From NCBI GenBank assembly GCA_963975575.1, contig CAXBHL010000008.1, forward strand, positions 1 through 64,000: a DNA stretch of 64,000 nucleotides, given 5' to 3'. Under the pieces are notes generated by a model. The model made no database searches. It was not told the DNA's origin and saw only the letters and a list, made by a program, of their open reading frames with translations. This document shows, piece by piece, positions 15,680-24,523 of the stretch. How positions within the stretch are numbered: position 1 is the first letter of the stretch; each line of letters begins with the position of its first letter. Source of the stretch: UBA6054 sp963975575. Lineage in GTDB: Bacteria > Planctomycetota > Phycisphaerae > Phycisphaerales > UBA1924. A program made the translations under genes and the position numbers.

Positions 15680-16069
15680 ATGGGCGCGGTGCTGCGCAAT
15701 CTGAAGGTGGTGCGGTACAACCAGGACGGCGGGTACGCGCCGCGGGAGTGGGCGAAGGCCATCGAGGCGGCGGGGATTTCCGCCGGGTCCGGTGCAGGGG
15801 GGGCGGGGGGGACAGGGGGGACGGGGGGGGCGGTCCGGGTGGGCGTGCAGATTACCAAGGCACGGGCCGTGGACGTGGTGGTCCGCATCGAGCGCATCGA
15901 CACGCTGGGGGCCCGGGTCCGCGCGGCGTTGGGGCGGACCGAATCCGAGAAGCTGTTCCGCTCCAAGCGCGGGCGCGCCAAGATCGGCATGGCACGCGGC
16001 CTGGCGGTGCTCTCGGGGACGATGGGCCCGGACACCGTTCGGGTGCTGGTCGGCGCACCGGCGGACTGA
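15680..16069 (+). CDS. hypothetical protein with G-tract-encoded Gly linker
   Basis: 129 residues without recognised family. Residues 1-32 (LKVVRYNQDGGYAPREWAKA) and 54-129 (VGVQITKARAVDVVVRIERI, FRSKRGRAKIGMARGLAVLS) look like a small folded protein. They are split by a Gly/Ala/Thr linker encoded by G7-C-G7-ACA-G6-AC-G8 at 15797-15830. Slippage in these G runs would shift the frame. No signal peptide. The ATG is six bases from a -10-like TAGATT. A function cannot be given; the basic second half could bind nucleic acid. Confidence 0.55.
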   Translation: MGAVLRNLKVVRYNQDGGYAPREWAKAIEAAGISAGSGAGGAGGTGGTGGAVRVGVQITKARAVDVVVRIERIDTLGARVRAALGRTESEKLFRSKRGRAKIGMARGLAVLSGTMGPDTVRVLVGAPAD

Positions 16070-16092
16070 GTGTTTCGAACGCGTGGGATCGC

Positions 16093-16121
16093 TTGCGCGG
16101 CGGCGGGGTTTGCGCTATCCT
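16093..16121 (+). promoter_or_regulatory. promoter of the DNA methyltransferase gene
   Basis: TTGCGC (16093-16098) and TATCCT (16116-16121) are spaced by 17 bases. The start codon follows ten bases later, so the 5-prime leader would be only a few bases long. Confidence 0.5.
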
Positions 16122-16131
16122 TGGGCCCGCC

Positions 16132-17142
16132 ATGCCCGCCAACGCCGCGAAAAAACCCGCACCGAAGAAGCCTTCAGCGCGCGCCGGCGCGTTCCCGAAG
16201 ATCATTACGCACCCGGAATCGGGCGTGACGGCCACGGTGCACGTGGGCGATTGCCGGAACCTCCTCGCGACGCTGCCGGAGGTGAAGAACCGCGAGCTGG
16301 ACCTGGTGTTTGCCGACCCGCCGTTCAACTGGGCGCGGGACTACGACCGGCACCGCGCCGGCGACGCGTGGGACGACAAGAAGCTGCGGGATGACGAGTA
16401 CTGCGACCGGCACGACGCGGACCAGCCGCTGGGCCAGTCGAAGTCGTTCACCTTCCAGTGGATCGACCTGTGCATCGGCGGGCTGAAGGACACCGGGTCG
16501 ATGTGGGTCAACATCCCCGACGACTGGGCGGCCGAGATCGTGGTCCATTGCAAGGCGCGCGGGCTGACGATGGTCAACTGGTGCGTGTGGCACTACCGGT
16601 TCGGGCAGAACACCACGAGCCGGTTCATCAACTCCAAGGTGCACGCGTTGTACTTCTGCAAGGACCCGGACCGTCGCACCTGGAACCCCGACCCGGTGCT
16701 GGAGACGAGCGATCGGCGGGCGATCTATGGCGACGCGCGGACCGAGTCGAAGAAGGACGGCATGCCGCCGGGGCTTCGGGTGCCGATGGATGTGTGGTAC
16801 GGGCCGTACTGGGGGCGCATCCAGGGCAACAACAAAGAGCGCCGGGACAAGCACGACAACCAACTCCCCGAGACCTACCTGCACCGCGTGATCGCCAGCA
16901 CCTCGAACCCGGGGGATCTGGTGCTCGACCCGTTCCTGGGCAGCGGCACGACGGGGGTGATGGCGCACGCCCTCGGGCGGCGGTTCATCGGGACGGAGTT
17001 CGCCAAGTCCAACGCGACGACGGCCTGCGAGCGGATCGCGGCCGGGCCGGTGCGCACGCCCGAGCAGATGCGGGGCGAGTCGACGGCCATCCACCCGCAG
17101 CGGGTCACACCGCGGGCGGGGCGGGGTGGAAAGCAGCCGTAA
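16132..17142 (+). CDS. site-specific DNA methyltransferase (amino-methyltransferase, beta-type motif order)
   Basis: 336 residues. The catalytic motif IV comes first: LDLVFADPPFNW (about residue 57-68). The AdoMet motif I comes near the end: GDLVLDPFLGSGTTGVMAHA (about 261-280). This order is the beta class of N6-adenine or N4-cytosine methyltransferases. Between them is a long insert with SMWVNIPDDWA and HALYFCKDPDRRTW. The N-terminal 20 residues are Lys/Ala/Pro-rich. No restriction endonuclease gene is adjacent, so this looks like a solitary methyltransferase, perhaps regulatory. The recognition sequence cannot be read. DPPF suggests adenine but does not prove it. Confidence 0.88.
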   Translation: MPANAAKKPAPKKPSARAGAFPKIITHPESGVTATVHVGDCRNLLATLPEVKNRELDLVFADPPFNWARDYDRHRAGDAWDDKKLRDDEYCDRHDADQPLGQSKSFTFQWIDLCIGGLKDTGSMWVNIPDDWAAEIVVHCKARGLTMVNWCVWHYRFGQNTTSRFINSKVHALYFCKDPDRRTWNPDPVLETSDRRAIYGDARTESKKDGMPPGLRVPMDVWYGPYWGRIQGNNKERRDKHDNQLPETYLHRVIASTSNPGDLVLDPFLGSGTTGVMAHALGRRFIGTEFAKSNATTACERIAAGPVRTPEQMRGESTAIHPQRVTPRAGRGGKQP

Positions 17143-17199
17143 CGCGGCTTTCATCCCGGCATCTCATGGATGCGAGACGAGTCGGCCGATGTCCGCGGC

Positions 17200-18360
17200 A
17201 TGAACACCACGCCGCTCATCGCCGCCGTCCTGCTCGCCGCCACGGGTTCCGCTTCGGCTCAGGTTGAACTGATCGACCTGCTGCCGGGCTACACGCTCGG
17301 TGGCATGCACGGCCTTTCCGCCGACGGTTCGACGCTGGCGGTGGACATGTTCATCAACGACTCGGTGGCGTACGACGCGTACGCGTGGCGCGGCGGGGCG
17401 TGGGGGTCGCTGCCGCGGTACGACCGGTTCAACAACTGGCAGGGGATTTCCGGAGACGGGCGGACGACGCTGTCGGTCAGCAGCGACTGGGGCCAGGACG
17501 GGCACCTGGTGCGGGTCGAGAACGGCGTGCGGGACACGGTGACCTTCGCCAACGGTGGTCGCCGCATCCACGGCGCGTTGACCAGGGACGGGCAGACCGT
17601 TTTCTACTCCTTGCAGCCCGAGATCTTCGCAAGCGATCAGTTCGTGGAGTTGTACCGTTACCGTGCCGACTCCTTCCCGGGTGTATTGGTCGCGACCTTG
17701 TCGGACCGGTTTGTCGGCGGGGGCGGCTTGGTCGCGGGCGATCGCGATGATCTCTTCGCCATCGAGGCCCAGATCGAACAGAGTGCTCTGGGCGTCGGCG
17801 GGATGACCCGCGCCGTGATCTACGACGCCGGCAACCTGATCGAACTCCCGACGCTGACCAACGCCGACGTCGTCCACTTCGGCGTCAGCGCGATGACGGC
17901 GGACGGCTCGGTCGTCGTGGGCACCGAGTCGTCCCGGGGCATCGACGACTTCGATGCGGTCTACAAGTCGTGGATCTACCGCGACGGCACGCTGGGCGAG
18001 TTGACCGTTGCGGGCTTCTCCCAACTCTCGATCCTGTCGATCACGGACGACGCGCGGGCCATGGTGGGCTCCGCGATGACCGACACCGGCGAGTACGGTT
18101 CCTTTCTGTTCTACGACGCCGCCCGGGCATACTCGGCCGAGCAACTGCTGGCCGGCAGCGGCGTGACGCTCGGCGCTGGAGAGCACGCCTCGATCGGGGG
18201 CATCTCCGCGGACGGGTCCACGGTGTACGGGGCGATCCTTCGCGGGACTTCGTCGCAGTTCGGCCCGGACTGGACGCTGTTCACAGTGGCGGTGCCCGCG
18301 CCCGGGGGAGCCTCGGCCTTCGCCCTGGCCGGGCTGCTGGCCGCCCGGCGCCGGCGATAA
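17200..18360 (+). CDS. secreted protein with HAF-like repeats and PEP-CTERM-type anchor
   Basis: 386 residues with signal peptide (PLIAAVLLAATGSASAQ), a repetitive beta-rich body and a terminal VPAPGG-ASAFALAGLLA-ARRRR sorting tail like that at 4203. Repeats of the kind LSADGSTLAVD, ISGDGRTTLSV, MTADGSVVVG and ISADGSTVYG suggest a beta-propeller of extracellular HAF type. The start at 17200 is the ATG directly before the signal peptide; the upstream extension to 17170 would disrupt it. There is no clear ribosome binding site. Probably a surface or matrix protein of unknown ligand. Confidence 0.75.
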   Translation: MNTTPLIAAVLLAATGSASAQVELIDLLPGYTLGGMHGLSADGSTLAVDMFINDSVAYDAYAWRGGAWGSLPRYDRFNNWQGISGDGRTTLSVSSDWGQDGHLVRVENGVRDTVTFANGGRRIHGALTRDGQTVFYSLQPEIFASDQFVELYRYRADSFPGVLVATLSDRFVGGGGLVAGDRDDLFAIEAQIEQSALGVGGMTRAVIYDAGNLIELPTLTNADVVHFGVSAMTADGSVVVGTESSRGIDDFDAVYKSWIYRDGTLGELTVAGFSQLSILSITDDARAMVGSAMTDTGEYGSFLFYDAARAYSAEQLLAGSGVTLGAGEHASIGGISADGSTVYGAILRGTSSQFGPDWTLFTVAVPAPGGASAFALAGLLAARRRR

Positions 18361-18465
18361 CTCGTCAATCCCGCCTCCCCCGCGCCCCCTCCTTCAGCCT
18401 TCAGGCCCCATTGCCCCGACATCCGGCGTATTCCCTTGATCGAACCCCGGTGTTGGGAGATGCTG

Positions 18466-20250
18466 ATGGTGATGTCCGCCCGTGGGTCGGTTCGAAACGC
18501 TGTCGCCCTGTCCGCCGCCTGCGGCCTTGTCCAGGCGGGCGCGGTCTCTGTGGCCGGGGCGGGTGAGCCGCGGTTCACGCTCGTCACGCAGCCCGCGGGG
18601 CTGTCCAACGCGACCTTCATCCCCAGCGCGGGGTATCCCGGCGAGAACGGCATCCAGGCCGGAGGGGCCTCGGTGGGTGACTTCAACAACGACGGCTGGC
18701 CGGACCTGTTCGTGCCGTCGGGCGGGACGGGGCCGGACAAGCTGTACATCAACCAGCAGGACGGCACCTTCCGCGACGAGGCCCCGGCCTGGGGCATCAA
18801 CCGATGGACGCGGGCCGCGGGCTCGGCGGTGGGCGACTTTGACAATGACGGGTTGGCCGACCTGTTCGTGGTCAACTACGGCGACTTCCCGTTCCCCGCG
18901 GGCGTGGGGCGTTGCCTGCTCTACAAGAACCTCGGGCCGGACGCCGACGGCCGGTGGCGCTTCCAGGACGTCGCCACGCAGGCGGGCGTCAACACCGTGT
19001 TCGGCGTGACCGGCGGCATGGGGGCGGCGTTCGGGGATTACGACCTCGACGGGGACCTGGACCTGTTTGTTTCGACTTGGATCTTCCACCCCGGCGGCAA
19101 CCGGCTGTTCCGCAACAACGGGGACGGGACGTTCACGAACGTCTCCGCCATCCTGCCGGCCGAGCCGTTCCCGCTGCGGGGCTTTACGCCGAACTTCGCG
19201 GACATCGACGACGACGGCTGGCCGGACCTGCTGCTGACCAACGACTTCCGCACCAGCCGGCTGTACCGGAACCTGGGGCCGCAGGCGGACGGCTCGTTCG
19301 CCTTCGCCAACATCACGCAGGCGGCGGGCATCACTAAGGACTGCAACGGGATGGGAGCGGCGCTGGCCGACTTCGACGCCGACGGGCACCTGGACTGGTT
19401 CATGACGAACATCTACATCCCCGAGGCCAACCCGCCGTGCGGCAACACGCTGTACGCCGGGCTGGGGGTCTCCGAGGGGCTGCCCCGCTTCCAGAACCGG
19501 GCGATCGCCGCCGGCGTGGCCGACGCCGGGTGGGCCTGGGGTACGACGGCGGCCGACTTCGACAACGACGGCTGGACCGACCTGGCCACCACCGGCGGCT
19601 GGCCCCAGTGGCCCGGCACGCCCGCGCGTCTCTACATGAACAACGCCGACGCGACCTTCACCAACCGGGCCGCGGCCGCCCAGATGGCGTGGACCGGCCA
19701 GGGGCGGGGGCTCGTCCACCTCGACTACAACCGCGACGGCCGGGTGGACCTGTTCTTCGTCAACAGCGGGCAGCAGGGCCGGCTCTATCGCAACGACTCG
19801 ACCGACACCGGTCACTGGCTGCGCATCGACCTGGACACCGGGCGGCACGGGTGCCTGGCGCCCCGGGGGGTGGGATCGCGGGTGTTCGTCACCGCCGGCG
19901 GACGCACGCGGATGCAGCTGCTCGACTCGCGCACGACCTACCAGGGCCAGGCGGAGCAGACGCTGCACTTCGGCCTCGGCGATGCGGCCATCGCCGACTC
20001 GGTGGAGATCCGCTGGGCGGACGGGTCGCGCGAGGTGCTCTTCGGCGTGGACGCGGATCAGCAGATCACCGTGGAGGCGTGGCACCCGGCGGACTTTGAC
20101 CGCAACGTGCGGTTCGACTTCTTCGACATCGCCGCGTTCATCGGGGCGTACCGCGCGGGGGACTGGCGGGCGGACTTCGACGCGGACGGGAAGGTCGGGC
20201 CGGCGGACTTTCCGGTTTTCATCCAGCGGTTCCTGAGCCCGTGCCCGTGA
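18466..20250 (+). CDS. CRTAC1-like FG-GAP/VCBS-repeat secreted protein with dockerin-type C-terminus
   Basis: About 594 residues. After a signal peptide, FG-GAP repeats recur with calcium-binding loops (VGDFNNDGWPDLFVPS, VGDFDNDGLADLFVVN, FGDYDLDGDLDLFVST, FADIDDDGWPDLLLTN, AADFDNDGWTDLATTG, HLDYNRDGRVDLFFVN). An ASPIC/UnbV-type region follows (GSRVFVTAGGRTRMQLL, TLHFGLGDAAIADSVEIRWA). The end is a dockerin-like pair (DFDRNVRFDFFDIAAFIGAY, DFDADGKVGPADF) closing in SPCP. The start is one of four near in-frame ATGs (18436, 18460, 18466, 18472); GGGAG six bases upstream favours 18466. Likely cell-surface; ligand unknown. Confidence 0.88.
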   Translation: MVMSARGSVRNAVALSAACGLVQAGAVSVAGAGEPRFTLVTQPAGLSNATFIPSAGYPGENGIQAGGASVGDFNNDGWPDLFVPSGGTGPDKLYINQQDGTFRDEAPAWGINRWTRAAGSAVGDFDNDGLADLFVVNYGDFPFPAGVGRCLLYKNLGPDADGRWRFQDVATQAGVNTVFGVTGGMGAAFGDYDLDGDLDLFVSTWIFHPGGNRLFRNNGDGTFTNVSAILPAEPFPLRGFTPNFADIDDDGWPDLLLTNDFRTSRLYRNLGPQADGSFAFANITQAAGITKDCNGMGAALADFDADGHLDWFMTNIYIPEANPPCGNTLYAGLGVSEGLPRFQNRAIAAGVADAGWAWGTTAADFDNDGWTDLATTGGWPQWPGTPARLYMNNADATFTNRAAAAQMAWTGQGRGLVHLDYNRDGRVDLFFVNSGQQGRLYRNDSTDTGHWLRIDLDTGRHGCLAPRGVGSRVFVTAGGRTRMQLLDSRTTYQGQAEQTLHFGLGDAAIADSVEIRWADGSREVLFGVDADQQITVEAWHPADFDRNVRFDFFDIAAFIGAYRAGDWRADFDADGKVGPADFPVFIQRFLSPCP

Positions 20251-20555
20251 GCGGGGGCGGGCCGGTGGACATTCGCGTCAAGGCGGTCCCGGGCGCATCG
20301 CGGGACGCGGTCGCGGGGATGCTCGGCGACAGGGTGAAGGTCCGTGTCAGCGCCCCACCCGAGGGCGGGAAGGCGAACAAGGCGATCGAAGGGCTGATCG
20401 CACGCGAACTCGGCGTCAGGCCTTCACAGGTGAGCGTGGTGGCCGGGATCTCGCACGCCGAGAAGACGGTCCGCGTCACCGGGGCCGGCCCGGGCGCGGT
20501 GGAGGGCTGGCTGCACACGCTCGGGGGTCCCGCCGGCGGGCCGCGCCCGGAGTAG
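20247..20555 (+). CDS. DUF167 (YggU-type) protein
   Basis: A short, about 102-residue protein with the family signature VKAVPGASRDAVAGMLGDRV and RVSAPPEGGKANKAIEGLIA. VSVVAGISHAEKTVRV follows. The GTG at 20247 overlaps the TGA of the upstream gene (GTGA), suggesting translational coupling; a further GTG at 20265 is possible. DUF167 proteins are small conserved cytosolic proteins of unknown biochemical role. The link to a surface protein gene is probably only one of transcription. Confidence 0.85.
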   Translation: MSGGGPVDIRVKAVPGASRDAVAGMLGDRVKVRVSAPPEGGKANKAIEGLIARELGVRPSQVSVVAGISHAEKTVRVTGAGPGAVEGWLHTLGGPAGGPRPE

Positions 20556-20578
20556 GCGGGCTCGCCCGCCCCCTTTGG

Positions 20579-20584
20579 TATCAT
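20579..20584 (+). promoter_or_regulatory. -10 hexamer before the zinc-ribbon membrane protein gene
   Basis: TATCAT ends six bases before the ATG at 20591, without a Shine-Dalgarno site. A leaderless start is inferred. Confidence 0.45.
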
Positions 20585-20590
20585 GGTCGG

Positions 20591-21307
20591 ATGGGGAGGA
20601 ACGCCAGGAAACGCGCTCCGGGTCGTGTCATCGCGTTGCTGCTGCCCTTCTGGGTCGCGGGCATGTGGTACGGCTGGGGCATCGCCGCGAACAACCCGAG
20701 CGGCGGGTGGTCGCTCGCCATGATCTGGCTCGGGGCCGCCGGATCCGCACCGATCGGGAGCCGCGCTGAACTCACTGACACGGGATGGTGGGTCTCGGTG
20801 GACCTGACGGGCGAGGGGCTGGGCGCTGAGGAGCACTTGCGGGTCATCGTGCGCCGCGACCGCGTCGGCCTGTTCGCGCCGTGGCTGGAGACAACCGACC
20901 TGGAGGCGCTGTCCGCGTCCGCGTCGTTCCGCGATCTGCGGACGGGTAGCACGGACCCGCGCTGGAAGGGAGTGCTGCGGGCCGCGCATCCCTTCTACGC
21001 CTCCGCCGCACCCGGAGCGCCGGCCGCACACGCGATCGCCGCGGGCATCGACGACGAGCTGGCCGGGCGCCTGCCCGCCCGCCGGATCAACTGGCCGATG
21101 TTCCGGCGTGAAGCCGCCGTGCTGGGCGCATACGCGATGCTGTCGATCGCGCTGGTGCACCTGCTCGGCGCCGTCCGCCGGCGCCGGCTGGTGCTGGAGC
21201 GCCGGTCGCGCGGGGTCTGCCTGAACTGCGGGTACGCCCACTCCGGGGTGCTCGGCACCTGCCCGGAGTGCGGCGTCCGGATGCGTCGGCGCTACCACTA
21301 TCCCTGA
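20591..21307 (+). CDS. hypothetical membrane protein with C-terminal zinc ribbon
   Basis: 238 residues. There is a basic N-terminus, a first membrane helix (VIALLLPFWVAGMWYGWGIA) and a soluble beta-rich segment (45-165). A second helix (AAVLGAYAMLSIALVHLLGA) is followed by a C-terminal ribbon CLNCGY...CPECG that should bind one zinc. This topology, an extracytoplasmic domain with a cytosolic zinc ribbon, is frequent in planctomycete genomes and has no assigned function. The gene follows DUF167 by 35 bases but has its own -10-like element. The C-terminus is basic and aromatic (RMRRRYHYP). Confidence 0.7.
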   Translation: MGRNARKRAPGRVIALLLPFWVAGMWYGWGIAANNPSGGWSLAMIWLGAAGSAPIGSRAELTDTGWWVSVDLTGEGLGAEEHLRVIVRRDRVGLFAPWLETTDLEALSASASFRDLRTGSTDPRWKGVLRAAHPFYASAAPGAPAAHAIAAGIDDELAGRLPARRINWPMFRREAAVLGAYAMLSIALVHLLGAVRRRRLVLERRSRGVCLNCGYAHSGVLGTCPECGVRMRRRYHYP

Positions 21308-21352
21308 CCATCGCGCCCGGAGCGCGTCCGCGGCAGCGGCAACGGGAGCGGC

Positions 21353-24300
21353 TCAGTCACCGCCCGGCAATCTCGCCCGCCACTCGGCGGCCTTGGCATC
21401 GTGGCCGCCCGCGGGATCGACCGCGTGCCAGGCGGTGTAGAGGTCGATGACGCGTTGGATCGCTTCGTCGCGGCGAATCCGCGACGCATCTGGCGGCTGG
21501 ATCTGCTCCGCCGCTTCGACGAGCAAGGCCTCCGCTTCTTCAAACCTGGATTGCTTGGCCAGGGTCTCGCCGAGCAGGCTCTGGGTGGTCCAGATGAGCC
21601 AGTGCCCTTCGGGCAATACACGCTTCCGAGTATCCAGGCACTCCACAAACAGCGGTTCGGCGTCGGCATGTCGCTGCTGTGCGATCAGGTTTGCGCCGAG
21701 TCGGGCCAGCGCCGAACCCACTCCTGCACCGCCTTCCGGTTCGGCACGACGGCTCGCTTCGAGACTTTCTCGGTGGAACGGCTCGGCCTCGGCCGGCTTG
21801 CCCTGGGCGTCGAGCAGTTCACCCAGTCTTTCGATCGAGGCGAGCGTCGATGGGTGATCGTCGCCGAGCACACGGCGTCGTCCTCGCAAGGCTTCTCGGT
21901 AGTACGGCTCGGCCTCGGCCGGTTTGCCCTGAGCATCCAGCACGAAACCCAGATTGTTCCATGAATGCAACGTGTCGGGATGATCATCTCCGAGCGTGCG
22001 CCGGCGAGCTTCAAGCGTTTCATGATAGTAGGATTCGGACTCGGTCAATCGTCCCATGCTGTACAGAAGAGTACCCAGACTGTTCTTCGTTATCAGTGTA
22101 TAAAAATGATCCTCGCCGACTGCTCGGTGAAAACCATCCAAAGCTTCAACATAAAACGGCTCCGCGTCCTCGTACTTTCCCTGATTCTGAAGCAGCGTGC
22201 CCAGATTGCTGATACTGATGAGTGTCGAGGGATGGTCATTCCCATTCACTCGACGACTCGATTCCAAACCTTCGCGGAAAAACGTCTCAGCCTCGGCCAG
22301 CTTTCCTTGGGCCAGCAGTAATCCACCCATCTCGTTGAGTTCGGTAATGACTGCGGGGTGGTCATCCCCGTGCATCGCGCGTTTTCTTTCAAGTGAATCA
22401 CGCAGGTACGTCTCTGCCTCGGCGAACTCGCCTCTCGCGACGAGAAGACTGCCGAGCTTGCTCTTCGCAGTGACAGTGTTTGGATGATCATCACTGAGTA
22501 CCCGGCGAGCGCCTTCGAACGCGTGTCGCGCATTCACTTCCGCCTCCGCCAGTTTGCCCTGAGTAACGAGCAGATCAGCAAAGTAACTCGCCGCTTTCAG
22601 CGTCGTGGCGTGATCACTCCCGAGTGTGCGATGGCTGTTCTCGGTTGCCTGACGAAGATACCGCTCCGCCTCATCGAGTCGCCCCAAATCAGTCAGCACG
22701 AACCCCAACTCGATCAAAGCGCCGAGCGTTTCGGGGTCGTCCGCGCCGAGCACACGGAGACGCCCCTCGTACGCTTCCTTTGTGTGTGCTTCCGCATGGG
22801 TAAACTTGCCCTGAGATCGGAACAATGTACCCATATGAGCGATTGATGCGAGCGTGTCCGGATGCTCGTCCCCGAGCTTTTCTCTGCGGATGGCCAGGGC
22901 GCGAGACTGTGGATCCTCGGCCAGATCGTGCAGACCGACCTGGCCCAGCGTGGACGCGGTGGTTTGCAGCATCTGTGCGTGAACGATCGGCTGTTCGACA
23001 AACTGCGTGTCGATCGCCTCGATCGTTCGTTGGAAGATGTTCGCCTCCAGCGTGCCCAACGCGATGTTCGTGAAGTTGACAGAGGCGAGCGAATCGGCGA
23101 GAGCCTCTCGAGCGTCCTCCGGAGCGCCGTCGAGGATCGAGTCACGCAGCTGGGTGCCCATCATCTCGACATTGATCTGACCGAGCTGCTCGCTCTGAAA
23201 GTCCGCCACCTGCTGGAGCTCCTGGGCACGCCTGATCGCTTCGGCCCGGGCGACTTCGGCCGCTTCCTGCGCGACCCGTGCGTCCTCCGCGGCATCGATG
23301 GCGAGTTGCTTCTGCTCCGCTTCGCTCCGCGCGAAGTTGATCGAGATCAACGCCCCTGCGACCGACACCACCAGCACCGCCGCGACGCCGGTGACCAGGG
23401 CCTTGTTCCGCCGTGAGAACTTGCTCAGCTGGTACCAGGTGCTCGGCGGCCGGGCCTCGATCGGCTCGTCGCCCAGGTACCGCTCGATATCACCGGCCAG
23501 GTCGCTGGCGCTCTGATAGCGGAGGGTCTTCTCCTTCATCAGCGCCTTGCCGACGATGATCTCCACAACGCCACGCAGCGTCCGGTTGATCGAACTCATC
23601 GGCGTCGGCTCATCAAACCGGATCACACGCACCGCCTCGTGGATCATCTTCTGCCGCAGGTCGTAGGGCATCTGGCCGGTGAGCAGTTCGTACGCGATCA
23701 CGCCCAACGCGTAGACATCGCTGCGGGTGTCGAGGTCGTCGGGATTGCCGGACGCCTGCTCGGGGCTCATGTAGGGGATGGTGCCGACGAGCTGCCCGAT
23801 GTCGGTCTGCATGGTGGCGGTCTGGATGTCGGCGTCGGTGGCGCGGGCGACGCCGAAGTCGAGAACCTTGATCTGTCCTTCCTTGGTCACCAGGATGTTG
23901 CCCGGCTTGAGGTCGCGGTGGATCACGCCTTTCTGGTGCGCGTGCTGCACCGCTTCGGCGATCCTGGCGAGCAGCCTGAGCCGGTCGCGCGTGCCCAGCT
24001 TGCGCAGATCGGCGTAGTCGAGCAGCTCCTGACCCTCGATGAACTCCATCGCGAAGAAGGGCTGGGCGCCGCGGCCTTCGCCGAAGGTGCCCGCCTCGTA
24101 GATCGTGGCGATCCCGGGGTGATCGAGCCTGCCCAGGATCTGCGCCTCGATCTCGAAGCGGTGCAGCAGGCGGCTGCTAGCCACGCCCGCCTTGATCACC
24201 TTGAGCGCCACCGTGCGTCGCGGAGCGTCCTGCTCGGCCTTGTACACCGAGCCCATCCCGCCCTCGCCGATCAGGCCGAGGATGCGGTACCTCCCGATGC

Positions 24301-24439
24301 TCTCGGGCAGCCCCGCACCCTCCGTCGGCCCCGAGGACGATCCGCCGGACGCCACGGTGGGATCGAGCTCAGGACGGTGCGGAACGGTCGGATCCGAGTG
24401 GAACTCGTCGGGAGATCGATCGTGCATGATTTTCATCAT
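21353..24439 (-). CDS. membrane-anchored Ser/Thr protein kinase with TPR domain
   Basis: About 1028 residues. The Hanks-type kinase domain runs from about 49 to 320: GLIGEGGMGSVYKAE, Lys80 in VALKVIK, HRDLKPGN (174-181), DFG (194-196), GTIPYMSPEQ. One membrane helix follows (about 347-369, VTGVAAVLVVSVAGALISIN), then a long coiled helical segment (EAEQKQ to about 420). More than ten TPR units of the type LGDDHPDTL...LGxLLxxQGKLAEAE fill the rest. The kinase is cytosolic, with the TPR part across the membrane. This is a common planctomycete architecture for sensing or scaffold binding. DNA at about 22000-22900 inside the TPR region is distinctly less GC-rich than the rest of the gene. Start 24439 is the first of several close ATGs. 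Confidence 0.93.
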   Translation of the reverse strand: MMKIMHDRSPDEFHSDPTVPHRPELDPTVASGGSSSGPTEGAGLPESIGRYRILGLIGEGGMGSVYKAEQDAPRRTVALKVIKAGVASSRLLHRFEIEAQILGRLDHPGIATIYEAGTFGEGRGAQPFFAMEFIEGQELLDYADLRKLGTRDRLRLLARIAEAVQHAHQKGVIHRDLKPGNILVTKEGQIKVLDFGVARATDADIQTATMQTDIGQLVGTIPYMSPEQASGNPDDLDTRSDVYALGVIAYELLTGQMPYDLRQKMIHEAVRVIRFDEPTPMSSINRTLRGVVEIIVGKALMKEKTLRYQSASDLAGDIERYLGDEPIEARPPSTWYQLSKFSRRNKALVTGVAAVLVVSVAGALISINFARSEAEQKQLAIDAAEDARVAQEAAEVARAEAIRRAQELQQVADFQSEQLGQINVEMMGTQLRDSILDGAPEDAREALADSLASVNFTNIALGTLEANIFQRTIEAIDTQFVEQPIVHAQMLQTTASTLGQVGLHDLAEDPQSRALAIRREKLGDEHPDTLASIAHMGTLFRSQGKFTHAEAHTKEAYEGRLRVLGADDPETLGALIELGFVLTDLGRLDEAERYLRQATENSHRTLGSDHATTLKAASYFADLLVTQGKLAEAEVNARHAFEGARRVLSDDHPNTVTAKSKLGSLLVARGEFAEAETYLRDSLERKRAMHGDDHPAVITELNEMGGLLLAQGKLAEAETFFREGLESSRRVNGNDHPSTLISISNLGTLLQNQGKYEDAEPFYVEALDGFHRAVGEDHFYTLITKNSLGTLLYSMGRLTESESYYHETLEARRRTLGDDHPDTLHSWNNLGFVLDAQGKPAEAEPYYREALRGRRRVLGDDHPSTLASIERLGELLDAQGKPAEAEPFHRESLEASRRAEPEGGAGVGSALARLGANLIAQQRHADAEPLFVECLDTRKRVLPEGHWLIWTTQSLLGETLAKQSRFEEAEALLVEAAEQIQPPDASRIRRDEAIQRVIDLYTAWHAVDPAGGHDAKAAEWRARLPGGD

Positions 24440-24512
24440 ACAGAGCTTGTCCAACGCGGCCCCGGCGCGGCCCGAGACCCCGGGCGCGAGCACCCTTTCG
24501 GCCCGTTTCACC

Positions 24513-24518
24513 TACCAT
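24513..24518 (+). promoter_or_regulatory. -10 hexamer before the M42-like peptidase gene
   Basis: TACCAT ends five bases before the ATG at 24524; no ribosome binding site is visible. Confidence 0.35.
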
Positions 24519-24523
24519 CGCCC

